Assembly: GCA_036382905.1 (NCBI GenBank)
Contig: DASVPL010000235.1
Location: forward strand, 1-20,511
From: AC-37 sp036382905
Lineage (GTDB): Bacteria; Actinomycetota; Thermoleophilia; Solirubrobacterales; Thermoleophilaceae
Length of the DNA: 20,511 nucleotides
Direction of reading: 5' to 3'
The notes under the pieces were generated by a model, which was given only the letters and a program-made list of their open reading frames with translations, searched no databases and was not told where the DNA came from. Positions 1 to 8,416 of this stretch are shown in pieces; the first letter of the stretch is position 1; every line of letters starts with the position of its first letter. Position numbers and translations under genes: made by a program.

Positions 1-107
1 GTGCCGGGGTCGAGCTTGATCGTGCGCCCGCCGAGGCCGGGCTCGCCGGTGTCGCGATCGCCGTCGGCGTCGCGGTCCTCGTACTTGACGCCGGCGATCG
101 TGACCGG
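1..107 (-). repeat. Perfect direct repeat, copy 1 (may extend beyond edge)
   Basis: All 107 bases match 316-422 exactly, an offset of 315 bases (105 codons, so in frame). The match stops at 108/423. The segment encodes the start of an SdrD B-like unit (TIAGVKYEDRDADGD and onward). The other repeats are clearly diverged, so this is a recent duplication or gene conversion. The left limit of this copy is cut by the window. Confidence 0.95.
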
Positions 108-3100
108 CCGCCAGGCGCCGAAGTCGCGCTCGACCGTGCCGTCGCCGGACTGCGTCGGGACGCTGTACTCGCAGGGACTGCCCGGCTCGGAGCAGGTCCA
201 GCCGCTCTCGCCCTCGTCGTAGACGCGGTAGGTCGTGCCGGGCTTGAGGCCGGGGAAGCTGTAGGTGCCGTCGCCGGCGGTGGTGGTCGAGAGGTCGTCG
301 CTCGGGTCGGCCGGGGTGCCGGGGTCGAGCTTGATCGTGCGCCCGCCGAGGCCGGGCTCGCCGGTGTCGCGATCGCCGTCGGCGTCGCGGTCCTCGTACT
401 TGACGCCGGCGATCGTGACCGGGCGGTAGTTGCCGAAGTCGCCCGCCTGCGTGGCCTCCGAGTCGTTCTGGAACGAGCGCGAGCAGTCGGTGGCAACCGA
501 GCCGTTCGCGGGCTCGGTGCAGCGCCACGTGCCGCTCGGCGGCTCCTCGCGCACCTCGTGCGTCTTGCCGTCGGGCACGATGCCGGCGATGGAGTACACG
601 CCGTCGTCGCCACCCGAGGTCGCGCTGATCGCGTACGGGTCGCTGCCCGCGTCGAAGTCGCCGTCGTCGTTCATGTCGAGGTACACACGCCAGCCGTTCA
701 GGTACGGCTCGCCCGCGTCCCAGCCGCCGTCGGCGTTCCCGTCCTCGTAGACGCGGCCCGAGATGCCGGGGCTCGTCCAGTCGCCGAAGTCCTGGCCCAC
801 GACGCTGTCGCCGCCGGCAGCGCTCACGCCCCACTCGCAGCCGCCGGGGTAGGAGCAGTTCCAGGCCGAGCCGGTGTCGTGACGCACCGTGTAGCTGCCG
901 GGGTTGAGGTTGCGGAAGGTGTAGTCGCCAAGCGCGCTCGTGACGGTCGTCGGCTCACCCGGGTCGGCCACGCCGTTCGCCGCGACCGTCTCGAGCCACA
1001 CGGTCCGCCCGTCGAGGCCCGGCTCGACCGGCTCGCCGGTGACGGGATCGAGCTCGCGCGCTGCGCCGTCTGCGTCGCGGTCGTGGAACACGGTGCCCTC
1101 GAGCGTCACGCCCGGCTCCGCGTTGCCGAAGTCGTTGCCCGCCGAGCCGCCGCCCGAGGTCACGGTCGCGCTGCGCTCGCACGGCACCGGCACGGTGCAC
1201 GTGTACGCGCCCTGGAGCTCCTCCCGCACGGGCCACACGCCCGGCCGCACGCCGGGGATCGTGTAGGTGCCGTCGCCCGAGCTGACGGCAGACGGCTCGT
1301 CGGTGTCGCGCACCTCGTCGCCGTCGTAGTCCACGAACGCGGTCCAACCGGAGAGCCCGGGCTCGCCGCCGTCGCGGTCGCCGCCACGGTCGAGGTCGTC
1401 GAACACGGTGCCGGACACGCTGCCGGGGCGCCAGGCGCCGAAGTCGCGATCGGTCGTGTCGGTGCCCGCCGCGAAGTCCACGCGGTGGGAGCACCCGGCC
1501 GGGGCCGAGCAGGTCCACCCCGTCGCCGGCTCCTGCCGGACGCGGAAGCCGCCGAGGCGCACCCGGTCGATCGAGTAGGCGCCGCTGCCGTCGGTGACGT
1601 CGGAGGGCTCGGCCGCGTCGCGGACACCGTCGTTGTCGTAGTCCACCCACACCGTGCGGCCGCCGACGCCGGGCTCGCCGCCCTCGCGCACGCCGTCCGC
1701 GTTCAGATCGTCGAACTGCACGCCCGACACCGACGCCTCGCCGACCATTCCGAAGTCGCGGCCCTCGGCGGAGTCGCCGGAGAGGAGTGCCACGGAGTGC
1801 GCGCAGGCGGCCGGCGCCGTGCAGGTGTGGCCGGCCGGCGGCAGCGCCACGACGCGGTACGGCGTGGTGCGCGGCGCCAGCCCGCCGATCGAGTAGGAGC
1901 CGTCGGGGCCGACCGTCGCGGTCGGCTCGCCGGGGTCGGCCACGCCGTTCTCGGTCACGGTCTCGACGACCACGGTCGCACCCGCCAGCACGCCCTCGTC
2001 GACGCCGCGCGCGCCGTCGCGATCGATGTCCTCGAAGACGGTGCCGCTCACGCTCGCGGGGCGCCACGCGCCGAAGTCGTTGCCCGGTGCGGTCCCCCCG
2101 GGAGCGAGCATGATCGACCGGAAGCAGCCGCTGGCGTCGGCGCTCGCGACCGAGCAGGTCCAGCCGGCGGCCGCGGCCTGGCGCACCTTGAACGACCCGG
2201 CGGGCACGTCCGGGATCAGGTAGTAGCCGCGCGCGTCGCTGACGGCGCTCGGCTCGCCGGCGTCGATCACGCCGTTGTCGGCGATCGACTCGACCCAGAC
2301 CGTCACGCCGCCGCGGGCGGAGTCGCCGCCGTTCTCGGCGCCGTTCGCGTCGCGATCCTCGTAGGTGCGCCCGCTCACCGACTGCACCCGGTACGCGCCG
2401 AAGTCGCGGTCGACCTCGGCGCCGCCCGCGGCGATCACCAGGCCCTCCCACTCGCAGTCGCCAGCCGGTGCGGTGCAGACCCAGTTCGCCCGCGGCAGCT
2501 CGCGCACCGCGTACGGGTTGGCCGCGGTGTTCGGCGCTATCCGCGCGATCGTGTAGTCGCCGTTCAGGTCGGTGACCGCGCTGGGCTCGAGAGCACCGAG
2601 CGCGTCGTCGCCGTCGTAGTCCACGTAGACGGTCCAGCCCGAGAGGCCCGGCTCGTTCGAGTCCTGCACCCCGTCGCGGTCGTGGTCGGCCCACTTGGTG
2701 CCGGAGACGGTGGTGCTCTGAGCGTTGCCGAAGTCGCGCCCGCTGCTCGCCGCGCCCGAGTCGACGGTCACGGCCGAGTGCGCGCAGCCCGCCGGCGCCG
2801 TGCAGCGCCAGCCGCCCTGCGCCACCTGGCGGACCGAGTACGAGCCGGGCCGCACGCCGGCGATCGTGTAGCTGCCGTCGGCCGCCGTCGCGGCGGTCGG
2901 CTCGCCCGCGTCGAGCACGCCGTTGCCGTCGAGGTCGACGAAGACGGTCCAGCCACCGAGGCCGGGCTCGCCGCCACCGCGCGTGCCGCCCTCGTCGAGG
3001 TCGTTCCAGACGGTGCCGCTGACGGAGCCGGGCCGCCAGGCGCCGAAGTCGCGCCCGGTCGCGTCGGTGCCGGCGACGAACGCGATCGAGTAGGAGCACG

Positions 3101-6100
3101 GGCTCGGGAGCGAGCAGGTCCAGCCGCCCTGGGCGACCTCGCGGACGCGGTGCGTGCCGGGCGCGCGGACGTCGTCGATCGAGTAGTCCCCGGCGCCGTC
3201 GGTCACGTCGGACGGCTCACCCGCGTCGAGGCTCCCGTTGCCGTTGTAGTCGACGTAGACGGTCCAGCTGGCCAGGCCGGGCTCTCCGCCGTCGCGGTCG
3301 CCGTCCGCGTTGCGATCCTCGAACTTGGTCCCGCTGACGCGGCCCGACGGTGCGTCGGCGAAGTCCTTCTCGGTGACCGTCCCACCGGAGGTGAAGGTGA
3401 TCGGCGGGAACGAGCAGCTCGGGCTCGGCGCGGTGCAGACGTAACCCGGCAGCGGCTCCTGGCGCAGCGTGAAGCTGCCCGGGCGGATGCCGCCGATCGT
3501 GTAGCGGCCGTCGGCGCCCGTGACCGCGAGCGGCTCGCCCGCGTCGCGCGTCCCGTTGCCGTTGTAGTCGACGTAGACGGTGCCGCCGGCGAGCGGCCCC
3601 TCGGCGCCGTCGCGGAAGCCGTTGCGGTTCGTGTCCACGAACTTCGTCCCGCTGACGGTCGCGGGCCGCCAGTTGCCGAACTCGACGCCGGTCGTGTTGC
3701 CGCCCGTCGTCATCTCGATCGCCTTGCGGCAGCCGACCGGCTTCGAGCACGTCCAGCCGGCGGCCACCTGGGCCGGGGTGAGCGCCTCGCGCACGTCGTA
3801 GGACCCCGCGGGGACGCCCGTGATCTCGTACGCGCCGCTCGCGCTGCTCACGTCCGAGGGCTCGCCCGCGTCGAGCGACCCGTCGCCGTCGAGATCCACG
3901 TACACGCGGAACCCGCCGATCCCCGGCTCGCCGGAGTCGCGCACGCCGTCCCCGTCCACGTCCTCGAACTTCGTCCCGGTCACCGCGCAGCTCTGCACGT
4001 TCAGCGGGTACGGTCCGACGTTGTCCTGGAGCTGGGAGCTGATCTGCTCGGACGAGCGGCTGTGCACGTGCACCCGCGCGAACGAGGCGCACGGCGTGCC
4101 GGTCATCTGGTTGAGGACGGCCGGGAGGTCGATGCCCGCCTCGCCGAACGAGTTGGTCGGGAAGCTCGTCCCAAGCCGGCCCGTGTCGAGGTGGTTCACG
4201 ATCGGCGCCGTGTTCATCCGGCCCTGGAACTGGGCGGGCGTGAGCGGCCCGCTCGAGATGAACGTTCCGATCGCGCCCTGCGGGCACGACGGCGGCCCCG
4301 GCGCGGTGCTCACCCAGCGGTAGATCGTCACGGTCGGCGGGTTGCCGGTCTCGAAGCTCACGAGGATGTCGCCGTTCTGGCGGCAGGGCACGGTCGTGCC
4401 AGTGGAGTTGACGTACGAGTCGGTGCCCTGGTTCAGCTCGAACGTGAGGAAGGTGTTGCCGGTCGTCCCCTCGCGCTTGAACGCGACGTACAGGAAGGTG
4501 GTCGAGCGGGTGGACTCGAGGGAGGTCCACGCCGCCTGCACGTTCGACTTCGCGGGCGTGACGCCGCCGGCCTGGTTCTGGAAGCCCCAGAACAGCGGCG
4601 ACTGCTCCTTGGTCCCCCCGGTGAAGTAGTCGTCGAGCGCGTTCGGGTCGACCATCGTCGCCACGCGTCCGGAGTTCCAGAAGCCGAGCCAGTCGCTGCT
4701 CGCCGGGCCGGTGAGCGAGGTGCCGGACCCGTTCTCCTGGTTGCCGTCGGCCTCCACCATCGTGCTGCCGCGGTCGACCTTCACGATGCGCGAGGTGCGC
4801 ACCGGCTCGGCGTTGCCGGCCTGGTCCACCGAGTAGTAGCGGATCTGCTGGCCGTCGCCGAGCACGGGCTTGGCGGCGCCGTCGTAGGTGCGCCGGGACG
4901 GGTTCGCCGGGTCGGCCGGGTCCGAGTCGTCGGACGTGTAGTAGGTGCGGAAGACGCCCGAGCCCGAGTCGAGCGCGGTGAGCGTGACCGTGACGTCGTC
5001 GGGCTGCGTGGTCGTGGGGACGTCGTCGGTCGTCGCCGGGGCGGTGGTGTCGACGCGGAAGGTGCGCGTGTTGCTCTGACCGGGGCCGCCCGCGTCCGAC
5101 TGCTCGGCGCGAGCGGTGTAGACGCCGTCGGCCAGCGGCGCACGCAGCGCCACCGCGGCGTCCCAGTTCGAGTCGACGATCGACCACGCGGTCCCGGCGC
5201 GCGCGACGGTGAAGGTGCGCACCGGCGAGCCGGAGGCGGTCGCGCCGGCGTAGACGTTCACGGTCACGTCCGCGCCGTCGCCGGGCGCGTTGCCCGCGGC
5301 ACCTGCGAGAACGGGGGTCGTGTCGGTCGTCGCGGAGCCGTCGAGCGGCTGCGTCAGGGTGACGACCGGGAGCGTCGTGTCCACGGTGAAAGAGCGCGTG
5401 GCCGGCGTGGCGTCGTCGTTGCCCGCCGTGTCCGTGGCGTAGACGCTGAGGGTGTAGCTGCCCTCGGCGAGGTTCGTGTAGTTGCGCGGCGAGCTGCAGG
5501 CGGCGTACGTGCCGGTGGCCGCGCCGGGTCCGTCGAGCTTGCAGCGGAAGGTGGTCCCAGGCTTGTCGGAGCTGAAGGCGAAGCTCGGGGAGACGCCGGT
5601 CGTCGTGCCGCTCGGGCCGCTGTCGATCGTCGTCTGCGGCGGGGTGGTCGCGACGAGGAATGCCGGCAGCTCGACCGAGTGGGTCGCGTCGCGCTGGAGC
5701 CGCACGCGCCACTGGCCGTCGTTGGAGGGGCCGAATGCCGGGCAGCTCGCCCCGGCGTCGAAGTTCGCGGACAGGTTCCACACGGCCCCGCTCGCGCCGG
5801 GCGCGTACTGGAGGAAGCTGCCGGCCGTGTCGGGCAGGCGCCCGGCGGCCGAGGAGTCGGGGCGGTCGGTCCCGAGCGTGTTCGCGCAGGCCACCGAGCC
5901 CGAGGGCGGGATCCAGGTGACGCTCCAGTCGGCCTGCGACGCGGTGACACCGTCAACCCGCAGGTACGCGCTCTGCCCGGCACCGAACGCGGCGCGCGGC
6001 GCCGTGAGCGCGGCGTCGGAGTACGAGGTCGCCCGCGCCACGGTGAACTGGAGGTCCGCGGTGCTCGGGGTCGCGCCCGTGCAGGTCGTGTCGTTGTTCG

Positions 6101-6788
6101 CGAACTCCTGGAGCCGGAAGGTGTAGGGCGTGGCCGTCGAGGCGGGGTCCGAGGCGGCCACCGTGTACGAGTACGTGACGGCCTCGCTGCCGCCCTGCGT
6201 CGTGGAGCTGGTGGCCGTGCACGGGCCGACCGTCGACGTCCCGTCCGAGCGGAGGATCGTCCAGCGGTAGTTGCGGCTGTTCGAGACCGTGCCCGCGGCG
6301 TCGACCCGGTCCCCCGCGGCGAAGACGTAGTTCTCGGCGCCCGTCGCGCCGAGGCGCAGGTTGGTGAGGATCGCGGCGTCCTCGAACTCGGCGCTCGCCA
6401 GGACCGCGCCGCTCTCGGGGTGGACCACGTAGATCCGGTAGGTCCCGGAGACCGTGCCGAGCCGGTAGTCGTAGGCCAGCCGGCCGTCCGCACTCGTGCG
6501 CACGACGTCGCTGCCGGTCGTCTCGCTCCCGTCGCCGACGACCACGCTGCCGTCGGGCCGGACGATCCGGACGACGACCTCGCAGCCCGCGGCGTAGCCG
6601 GAGCCGCTCACATGCACGAGGTCCTCGGTCGGGTAGCGCGCCTTGTCGGTCCGGACGGTCTCGGAGCCCGTGGGGGCGCAGGCGTCGGCCGGCGAAGCGG
6701 CCGCGGCGGGCGTGGGGAGAGCACCCGCGAGCGCGAGCAGGAACGAGAGGACGATCAGCACGCGGACGCGCGAAGGCTGGAGGGCCAT
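1..6788 (-). CDS. Giant secreted SdrD B-like repeat surface protein (C-terminus outside window)
   Basis: The frame stays open from an ATG at 6788 to the left edge, giving 2262 codons. Residues 1-31 form a signal peptide (basic start, LIVLSFLLALAGAL core, AAAA cleavage region). Residues about 32-385 look beta-rich. About 386-680 hold Ig-like modules and a chitobiase C-terminal-like module (VFRTYYTSDD ... IRYYSVDQAGN). About 683-933 form an unassigned domain ending in HVHSRSSEQ and a Cys at 934. From about 936 follow at least twelve SdrD B-like repeats of roughly 104-117 residues, with a Ca-binding-type D-x-D-x-DG loop, a GEPGL-type turn, a G-x-Y-x-I strand, a WTC...C segment and a closing FG-W. 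The FG codon falls in the same frame in almost every repeat, so I see no frameshift. The likely role is a cell-surface or extracellular adhesin or stalk. How it is anchored cannot be seen. No clear Shine-Dalgarno sequence precedes the ATG. Family assignment is good; function is inferred. Confidence 0.9.
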   Translation of the reverse strand, partial: MALQPSRVRVLIVLSFLLALAGALPTPAAAASPADACAPTGSETVRTDKARYPTEDLVHVSGSGYAAGCEVVVRIVRPDGSVVVGDGSETTGSDVVRTSADGRLAYDYRLGTVSGTYRIYVVHPESGAVLASAEFEDAAILTNLRLGATGAENYVFAAGDRVDAAGTVSNSRNYRWTILRSDGTSTVGPCTATSSTTQGGSEAVTYSYTVAASDPASTATPYTFRLQEFANNDTTCTGATPSTADLQFTVARATSYSDAALTAPRAAFGAGQSAYLRVDGVTASQADWSVTWIPPSGSVACANTLGTDRPDSSAAGRLPDTAGSFLQYAPGASGAVWNLSANFDAGASCPAFGPSNDGQWRVRLQRDATHSVELPAFLVATTPPQTTIDSGPSGTTTGVSPSFAFSSDKPGTTFRCKLDGPGAATGTYAACSSPRNYTNLAEGSYTLSVYATDTAGNDDATPATRSFTVDTTLPVVTLTQPLDGSATTDTTPVLAGAAGNAPGDGADVTVNVYAGATASGSPVRTFTVARAGTAWSIVDSNWDAAVALRAPLADGVYTARAEQSDAGGPGQSNTRTFRVDTTAPATTDDVPTTTQPDDVTVTLTALDSGSGVFRTYYTSDDSDPADPANPSRRTYDGAAKPVLGDGQQIRYYSVDQAGNAEPVRTSRIVKVDRGSTMVEADGNQENGSGTSLTGPASSDWLGFWNSGRVATMVDPNALDDYFTGGTKEQSPLFWGFQNQAGGVTPAKSNVQAAWTSLESTRSTTFLYVAFKREGTTGNTFLTFELNQGTDSYVNSTGTTVPCRQNGDILVSFETGNPPTVTIYRWVSTAPGPPSCPQGAIGTFISSGPLTPAQFQGRMNTAPIVNHLDTGRLGTSFPTNSFGEAGIDLPAVLNQMTGTPCASFARVHVHSRSSEQISSQLQDNVGPYPLNVQSCAVTGTKFEDVDGDGVRDSGEPGIGGFRVYVDLDGDGSLDAGEPSDVSSASGAYEITGVPAGSYDVREALTPAQVAAGWTCSKPVGCRKAIEMTTGGNTTGVEFGNWRPATVSGTKFVDTNRNGFRDGAEGPLAGGTVYVDYNGNGTRDAGEPLAVTGADGRYTIGGIRPGSFTLRQEPLPGYVCTAPSPSCSFPPITFTSGGTVTEKDFADAPSGRVSGTKFEDRNADGDRDGGEPGLASWTVYVDYNGNGSLDAGEPSDVTDGAGDYSIDDVRAPGTHRVREVAQGGWTCSLPSPCSYSIAFVAGTDATGRDFGAWRPGSVSGTVWNDLDEGGTRGGGEPGLGGWTVFVDLDGNGVLDAGEPTAATAADGSYTIAGVRPGSYSVRQVAQGGWRCTAPAGCAHSAVTVDSGAASSGRDFGNAQSTTVSGTKWADHDRDGVQDSNEPGLSGWTVYVDYDGDDALGALEPSAVTDLNGDYTIARIAPNTAANPYAVRELPRANWVCTAPAGDCEWEGLVIAAGGAEVDRDFGAYRVQSVSGRTYEDRDANGAENGGDSARGGVTVWVESIADNGVIDAGEPSAVSDARGYYLIPDVPAGSFKVRQAAAAGWTCSVASADASGCFRSIMLAPGGTAPGNDFGAWRPASVSGTVFEDIDRDGARGVDEGVLAGATVVVETVTENGVADPGEPTATVGPDGSYSIGGLAPRTTPYRVVALPPAGHTCTAPAACAHSVALLSGDSAEGRDFGMVGEASVSGVQFDDLNADGVREGGEPGVGGRTVWVDYDNDGVRDAAEPSDVTDGSGAYSIDRVRLGGFRVRQEPATGWTCSAPAGCSHRVDFAAGTDTTDRDFGAWRPGSVSGTVFDDLDRGGDRDGGEPGLSGWTAFVDYDGDEVRDTDEPSAVSSGDGTYTIPGVRPGVWPVREELQGAYTCTVPVPCERSATVTSGGGSAGNDFGNAEPGVTLEGTVFHDRDADGAARELDPVTGEPVEPGLDGRTVWLETVAANGVADPGEPTTVTSALGDYTFRNLNPGSYTVRHDTGSAWNCSYPGGCEWGVSAAGGDSVVGQDFGDWTSPGISGRVYEDGNADGGWDAGEPYLNGWRVYLDMNDDGDFDAGSDPYAISATSGGDDGVYSIAGIVPDGKTHEVREEPPSGTWRCTEPANGSVATDCSRSFQNDSEATQAGDFGNYRPVTIAGVKYEDRDADGDRDTGEPGLGGRTIKLDPGTPADPSDDLSTTTAGDGTYSFPGLKPGTTYRVYDEGESGWTCSEPGSPCEYSVPTQSGDGTVERDFGAWRPVTIAGVKYEDRDADGDRDTGEPGLGGRTIKLDPG
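316..422 (-). repeat. Perfect direct repeat, copy 2
   Basis: Identical to 1-107. It encodes the same start of an SdrD B-like unit one repeat earlier in the protein. Identity at synonymous positions contrasts with the neighbouring units. Confidence 0.95.
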
Positions 6789-6872
6789 GAGTCGCCATCG
6801 GCAAGCGGCGCCGCGCGCTTTATCGGCCGGGAGGGGGATTGCGAGGGCGGCGCGCACCACGGGCGCGCGAGT

Positions 6873-6878
6873 TACCCT
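6873..6878 (+). promoter_or_regulatory. Candidate -10 hexamer (TACCCT) for the small exported protein
   Basis: TACCCT fits the actinobacterial TANNNT pattern and lies 29 bases before the downstream ATG, which leaves a leader of roughly 23 bases containing a G-rich ribosome-binding stretch. The same TACCCT occurs before the 86-residue membrane protein gene further right. No convincing -35 was found. The 119-base gap between the divergent genes also holds the start region of the giant surface protein gene, for which I see no convincing promoter. Confidence 0.35.
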
Positions 6879-6907
6879 CCGGCGAGCAACCTACGCGGGG
6901 GGGACGC

Positions 6908-7447
6908 ATGGGGTTTCGGGGGCTCTTCACGTTGGCGGCCGTCCTGACGGCCGCCCTGGCTGTGCCGAGCACTGCGCTCGGTGTTCGCGCGCCGGAGCGC
7001 GCACCGCTCGACCTTGCGACCGGCCTGACGGCCGCGCCGCTGTGCACGGGTGAGCAGACCGTGAGCTGGCAGCCGGCCGGCGCCGGCACGTTCACGGGCA
7101 CGCTGGTCGGTCGGTTCGACAGCTGCCCGGCGCAGGGGTACGTGGTGCGCGGCGTCTGCCGGCTGAGCGTGCTCGGCCCCGACGGCACGGCGATCCAGAC
7201 CGCCGAGGGCTACGCCTACGGCGTCACGGAGCCCACCGCCTGCGACCCCGGCCCACTCACGGTCGGACCGCTCCCCGCCGCCGACACCAGCCTCACGGTG
7301 CGCTTCTGGGCGAACTTCAACATCCGCGGCCCGAGCTTCGAGGGGGTCCCGACGGTGCTCTGCCCGAACACGTTCGGCCCATCCATGACGTGCGAGAGCA
7401 ACATGAGCCTGGCGCCCGGTCACGACCAGGCCGCCCGCTTCCAGTAG
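6908..7447 (+). CDS. Small exported six-cysteine protein, function unknown
   Basis: A 179-residue protein. I chose the ATG that begins MGFRGLFTLAAVL, not the longer in-frame start 23 codons earlier, because it gives a normal signal peptide (cleavage near PSTALG) and follows a G-rich ribosome-binding stretch ending 4 bases upstream. The mature part is about 155 residues, beta-rich in appearance, with six cysteines (PLCTG, DSCPA, GVCRL, TACDP, VLCPN, MTCES). That even number suits disulfide bonding outside the cell. No family is recognised. It diverges from the giant surface protein gene across 119 bases, so the two could share regulation. Confidence 0.8.
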   Translation: MGFRGLFTLAAVLTAALAVPSTALGVRAPERAPLDLATGLTAAPLCTGEQTVSWQPAGAGTFTGTLVGRFDSCPAQGYVVRGVCRLSVLGPDGTAIQTAEGYAYGVTEPTACDPGPLTVGPLPAADTSLTVRFWANFNIRGPSFEGVPTVLCPNTFGPSMTCESNMSLAPGHDQAARFQ

Positions 7448-7470
7448 CCGGGGAGGCGCCCCGGCGTCGC

Positions 7471-7476
7471 TAGGGT
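7471..7476 (+). promoter_or_regulatory. Candidate -10 hexamer (TAGGGT) for the PfkB-family kinase
   Basis: TAGGGT lies 10 bases before the kinase ATG, in the 39-base gap after the exported protein gene. No ribosome-binding sequence is visible between it and the ATG, so the transcript would be leaderless or nearly so. No matching -35 was seen. Confidence 0.35.
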
Positions 7477-7486
7477 TGCGCCGCCT

Positions 7487-8416
7487 ATGAGCCTGGTGGT
7501 GGTTGGATCGATCGCGTTCGACGCGGTGAAGACGCCCTTCGGGGAGCGCGAGCGCATGCTCGGCGGCTCCGCCGTGCACTTCTCGCTCGCCGCGAGCTTC
7601 TTCACGGACGTGCGCGTGGTCGGCCCGGTCGGCGAGGACTTCGGCGACGACGCCTACGCCGTCCTCCACGGCCGCGGGGTGAACACCGGCGACATCGAGC
7701 GCGTCGAGGGCGGAAAGACCTTCTTCTGGCGCGGGCGCTACGAGTTCGACCTCAACACCGCGCACACCGAGGACACGCAGCTCGGCGTGTTCGGCGAGTT
7801 CTCGCCGAAGCTCTCGGACGAGTCGCGGCAGGCCGGCACGCTGTTCCTCGCCAACATCCAGCCGGACATCCAGCGCGAGGTCCGCGAGCAGTGCGAGGGC
7901 GCGCGCTTCGCCGGGCTCGACTCGATGAACCTCTGGATCGACACCGCGCGCGAGTCGCTCGTGCGCTCGATCGGCCTCGTGGACCTCGTGTTCCTCAACG
8001 ACGCCGAGATCCGCATGCTCACCGAGGAGCCGAACCTCGTGCGCGCGGCGCGCAAGGTGATGGACATGGGCCCGCGCGTGGTGATCGCCAAGCAGGGCGA
8101 GTACGGCGCCGCGCTGTTCACCGAGGACCGCTTCTTCTCGCTCCCGGCCTACCCGCTGGAGACCGTGCGCGACCCCACCGGCGCCGGCGACACCTTCGCC
8201 GGCGGTTTCATGGGCTACCTCGCGTCGGTCGGACCGGACGCGACAAACGACGACGACGAGCTGCGCCGCGCGATGACCTACGGCTCGGTGATGGCGTCGT
8301 TCAACGTCGAGGACTTCGGCACCGAGCGCGTGTCACGCCTCGAGGAGAGCGAGATCGGCGAGCGCTACGAGGAGTTCCGCGAGATCACGCGCCTGTCGGA
8401 GGCGCCGGCCCGCTAG
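7487..8416 (+). CDS. PfkB-family carbohydrate/nucleoside kinase
   Basis: A 309-residue protein, the usual length for the ribokinase/PfkB fold. The N-terminal strand (LVVVGSIAFDAV) is followed by GGSAVHFSLAAS, the substrate-binding glycine pair, and by VGPVGEDFGD. FLNDAEIRML corresponds to the N-x-x-E metal/phosphate motif. DPTGAGDTFAGGF is PfkB signature 2, with the catalytic base at D235. These proteins transfer the ATP gamma-phosphate to a sugar or nucleoside hydroxyl in the cytoplasm. The substrate cannot be told from sequence; ribokinase-like and adenosine-kinase-like specificity are both possible. The ATG follows a TAGGGT hexamer with no ribosome-binding site. It converges on the Mce operon and shares its stop palindrome. 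Confidence 0.92.
   Translation: MSLVVVGSIAFDAVKTPFGERERMLGGSAVHFSLAASFFTDVRVVGPVGEDFGDDAYAVLHGRGVNTGDIERVEGGKTFFWRGRYEFDLNTAHTEDTQLGVFGEFSPKLSDESRQAGTLFLANIQPDIQREVREQCEGARFAGLDSMNLWIDTARESLVRSIGLVDLVFLNDAEIRMLTEEPNLVRAARKVMDMGPRVVIAKQGEYGAALFTEDRFFSLPAYPLETVRDPTGAGDTFAGGFMGYLASVGPDATNDDDELRRAMTYGSVMASFNVEDFGTERVSRLEESEIGERYEEFREITRLSEAPAR
8413..8416. other. CTAG shared by two convergent stop codons
   Basis: The kinase gene ends with TAG at 8414-8416 and the last Mce gene ends with TAG read from 8415 to 8413, so one CTAG palindrome supplies both stops. There is no room for a terminator between the genes, so each transcript must run into the other. Confidence 0.95.

Larger units (their letters stand above)
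1..3989 (-). repeat. Tandem array of at least 12 SdrD B-like repeats
   Basis: Coding repeats in the giant surface protein. The phenylalanine codons that close each unit end at 3680, 3362, 3047, 2732, 2402, 2075, 1754, 1442, 1130, 788, 437 and 122, so the period runs from 312 to 351 bases. A thirteenth unit starts at about 107 and leaves the window. Most units are diverged at the DNA level. The shared protein pattern is SGT-[KV]-[FWY]-x-D-x-[DN]-x-DG, then GEPGL, then V-[YFW]-[VL]-[DE], then GEP-S-V-T, G-x-Y-x-I, G-x-[FY]-x-V-R, and W-x-C with a second cysteine 5 to 10 residues later. Confidence 0.88.

Noticed and set aside
1..3989. CRISPR-like array suggested by regular 315-350 base periodicity
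   Set aside because: The period is far too long, the units are coding and diverged, and they translate to protein repeats.
955..5781. Long minus-strand frames of 714 and 854 codons in a different register
   Set aside because: They are arginine-rich out-of-frame readings of the same repeat DNA and start with no signals. The frame ending at the left edge carries all the recognisable motifs.
6805..6814. GCGGCGCCGC palindrome upstream of the giant gene
   Set aside because: A 10-base all-GC palindrome is common at this base composition and has no supporting promoter context.
558..6947. A 2129-codon open frame on the plus strand
   Set aside because: It is antisense to the giant surface protein gene. 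Its product is Arg-, Val- and Ala-rich without domains, which is what G/C-biased codons give on the opposite strand. The minus-strand frame has a signal peptide and clear repeats throughout.
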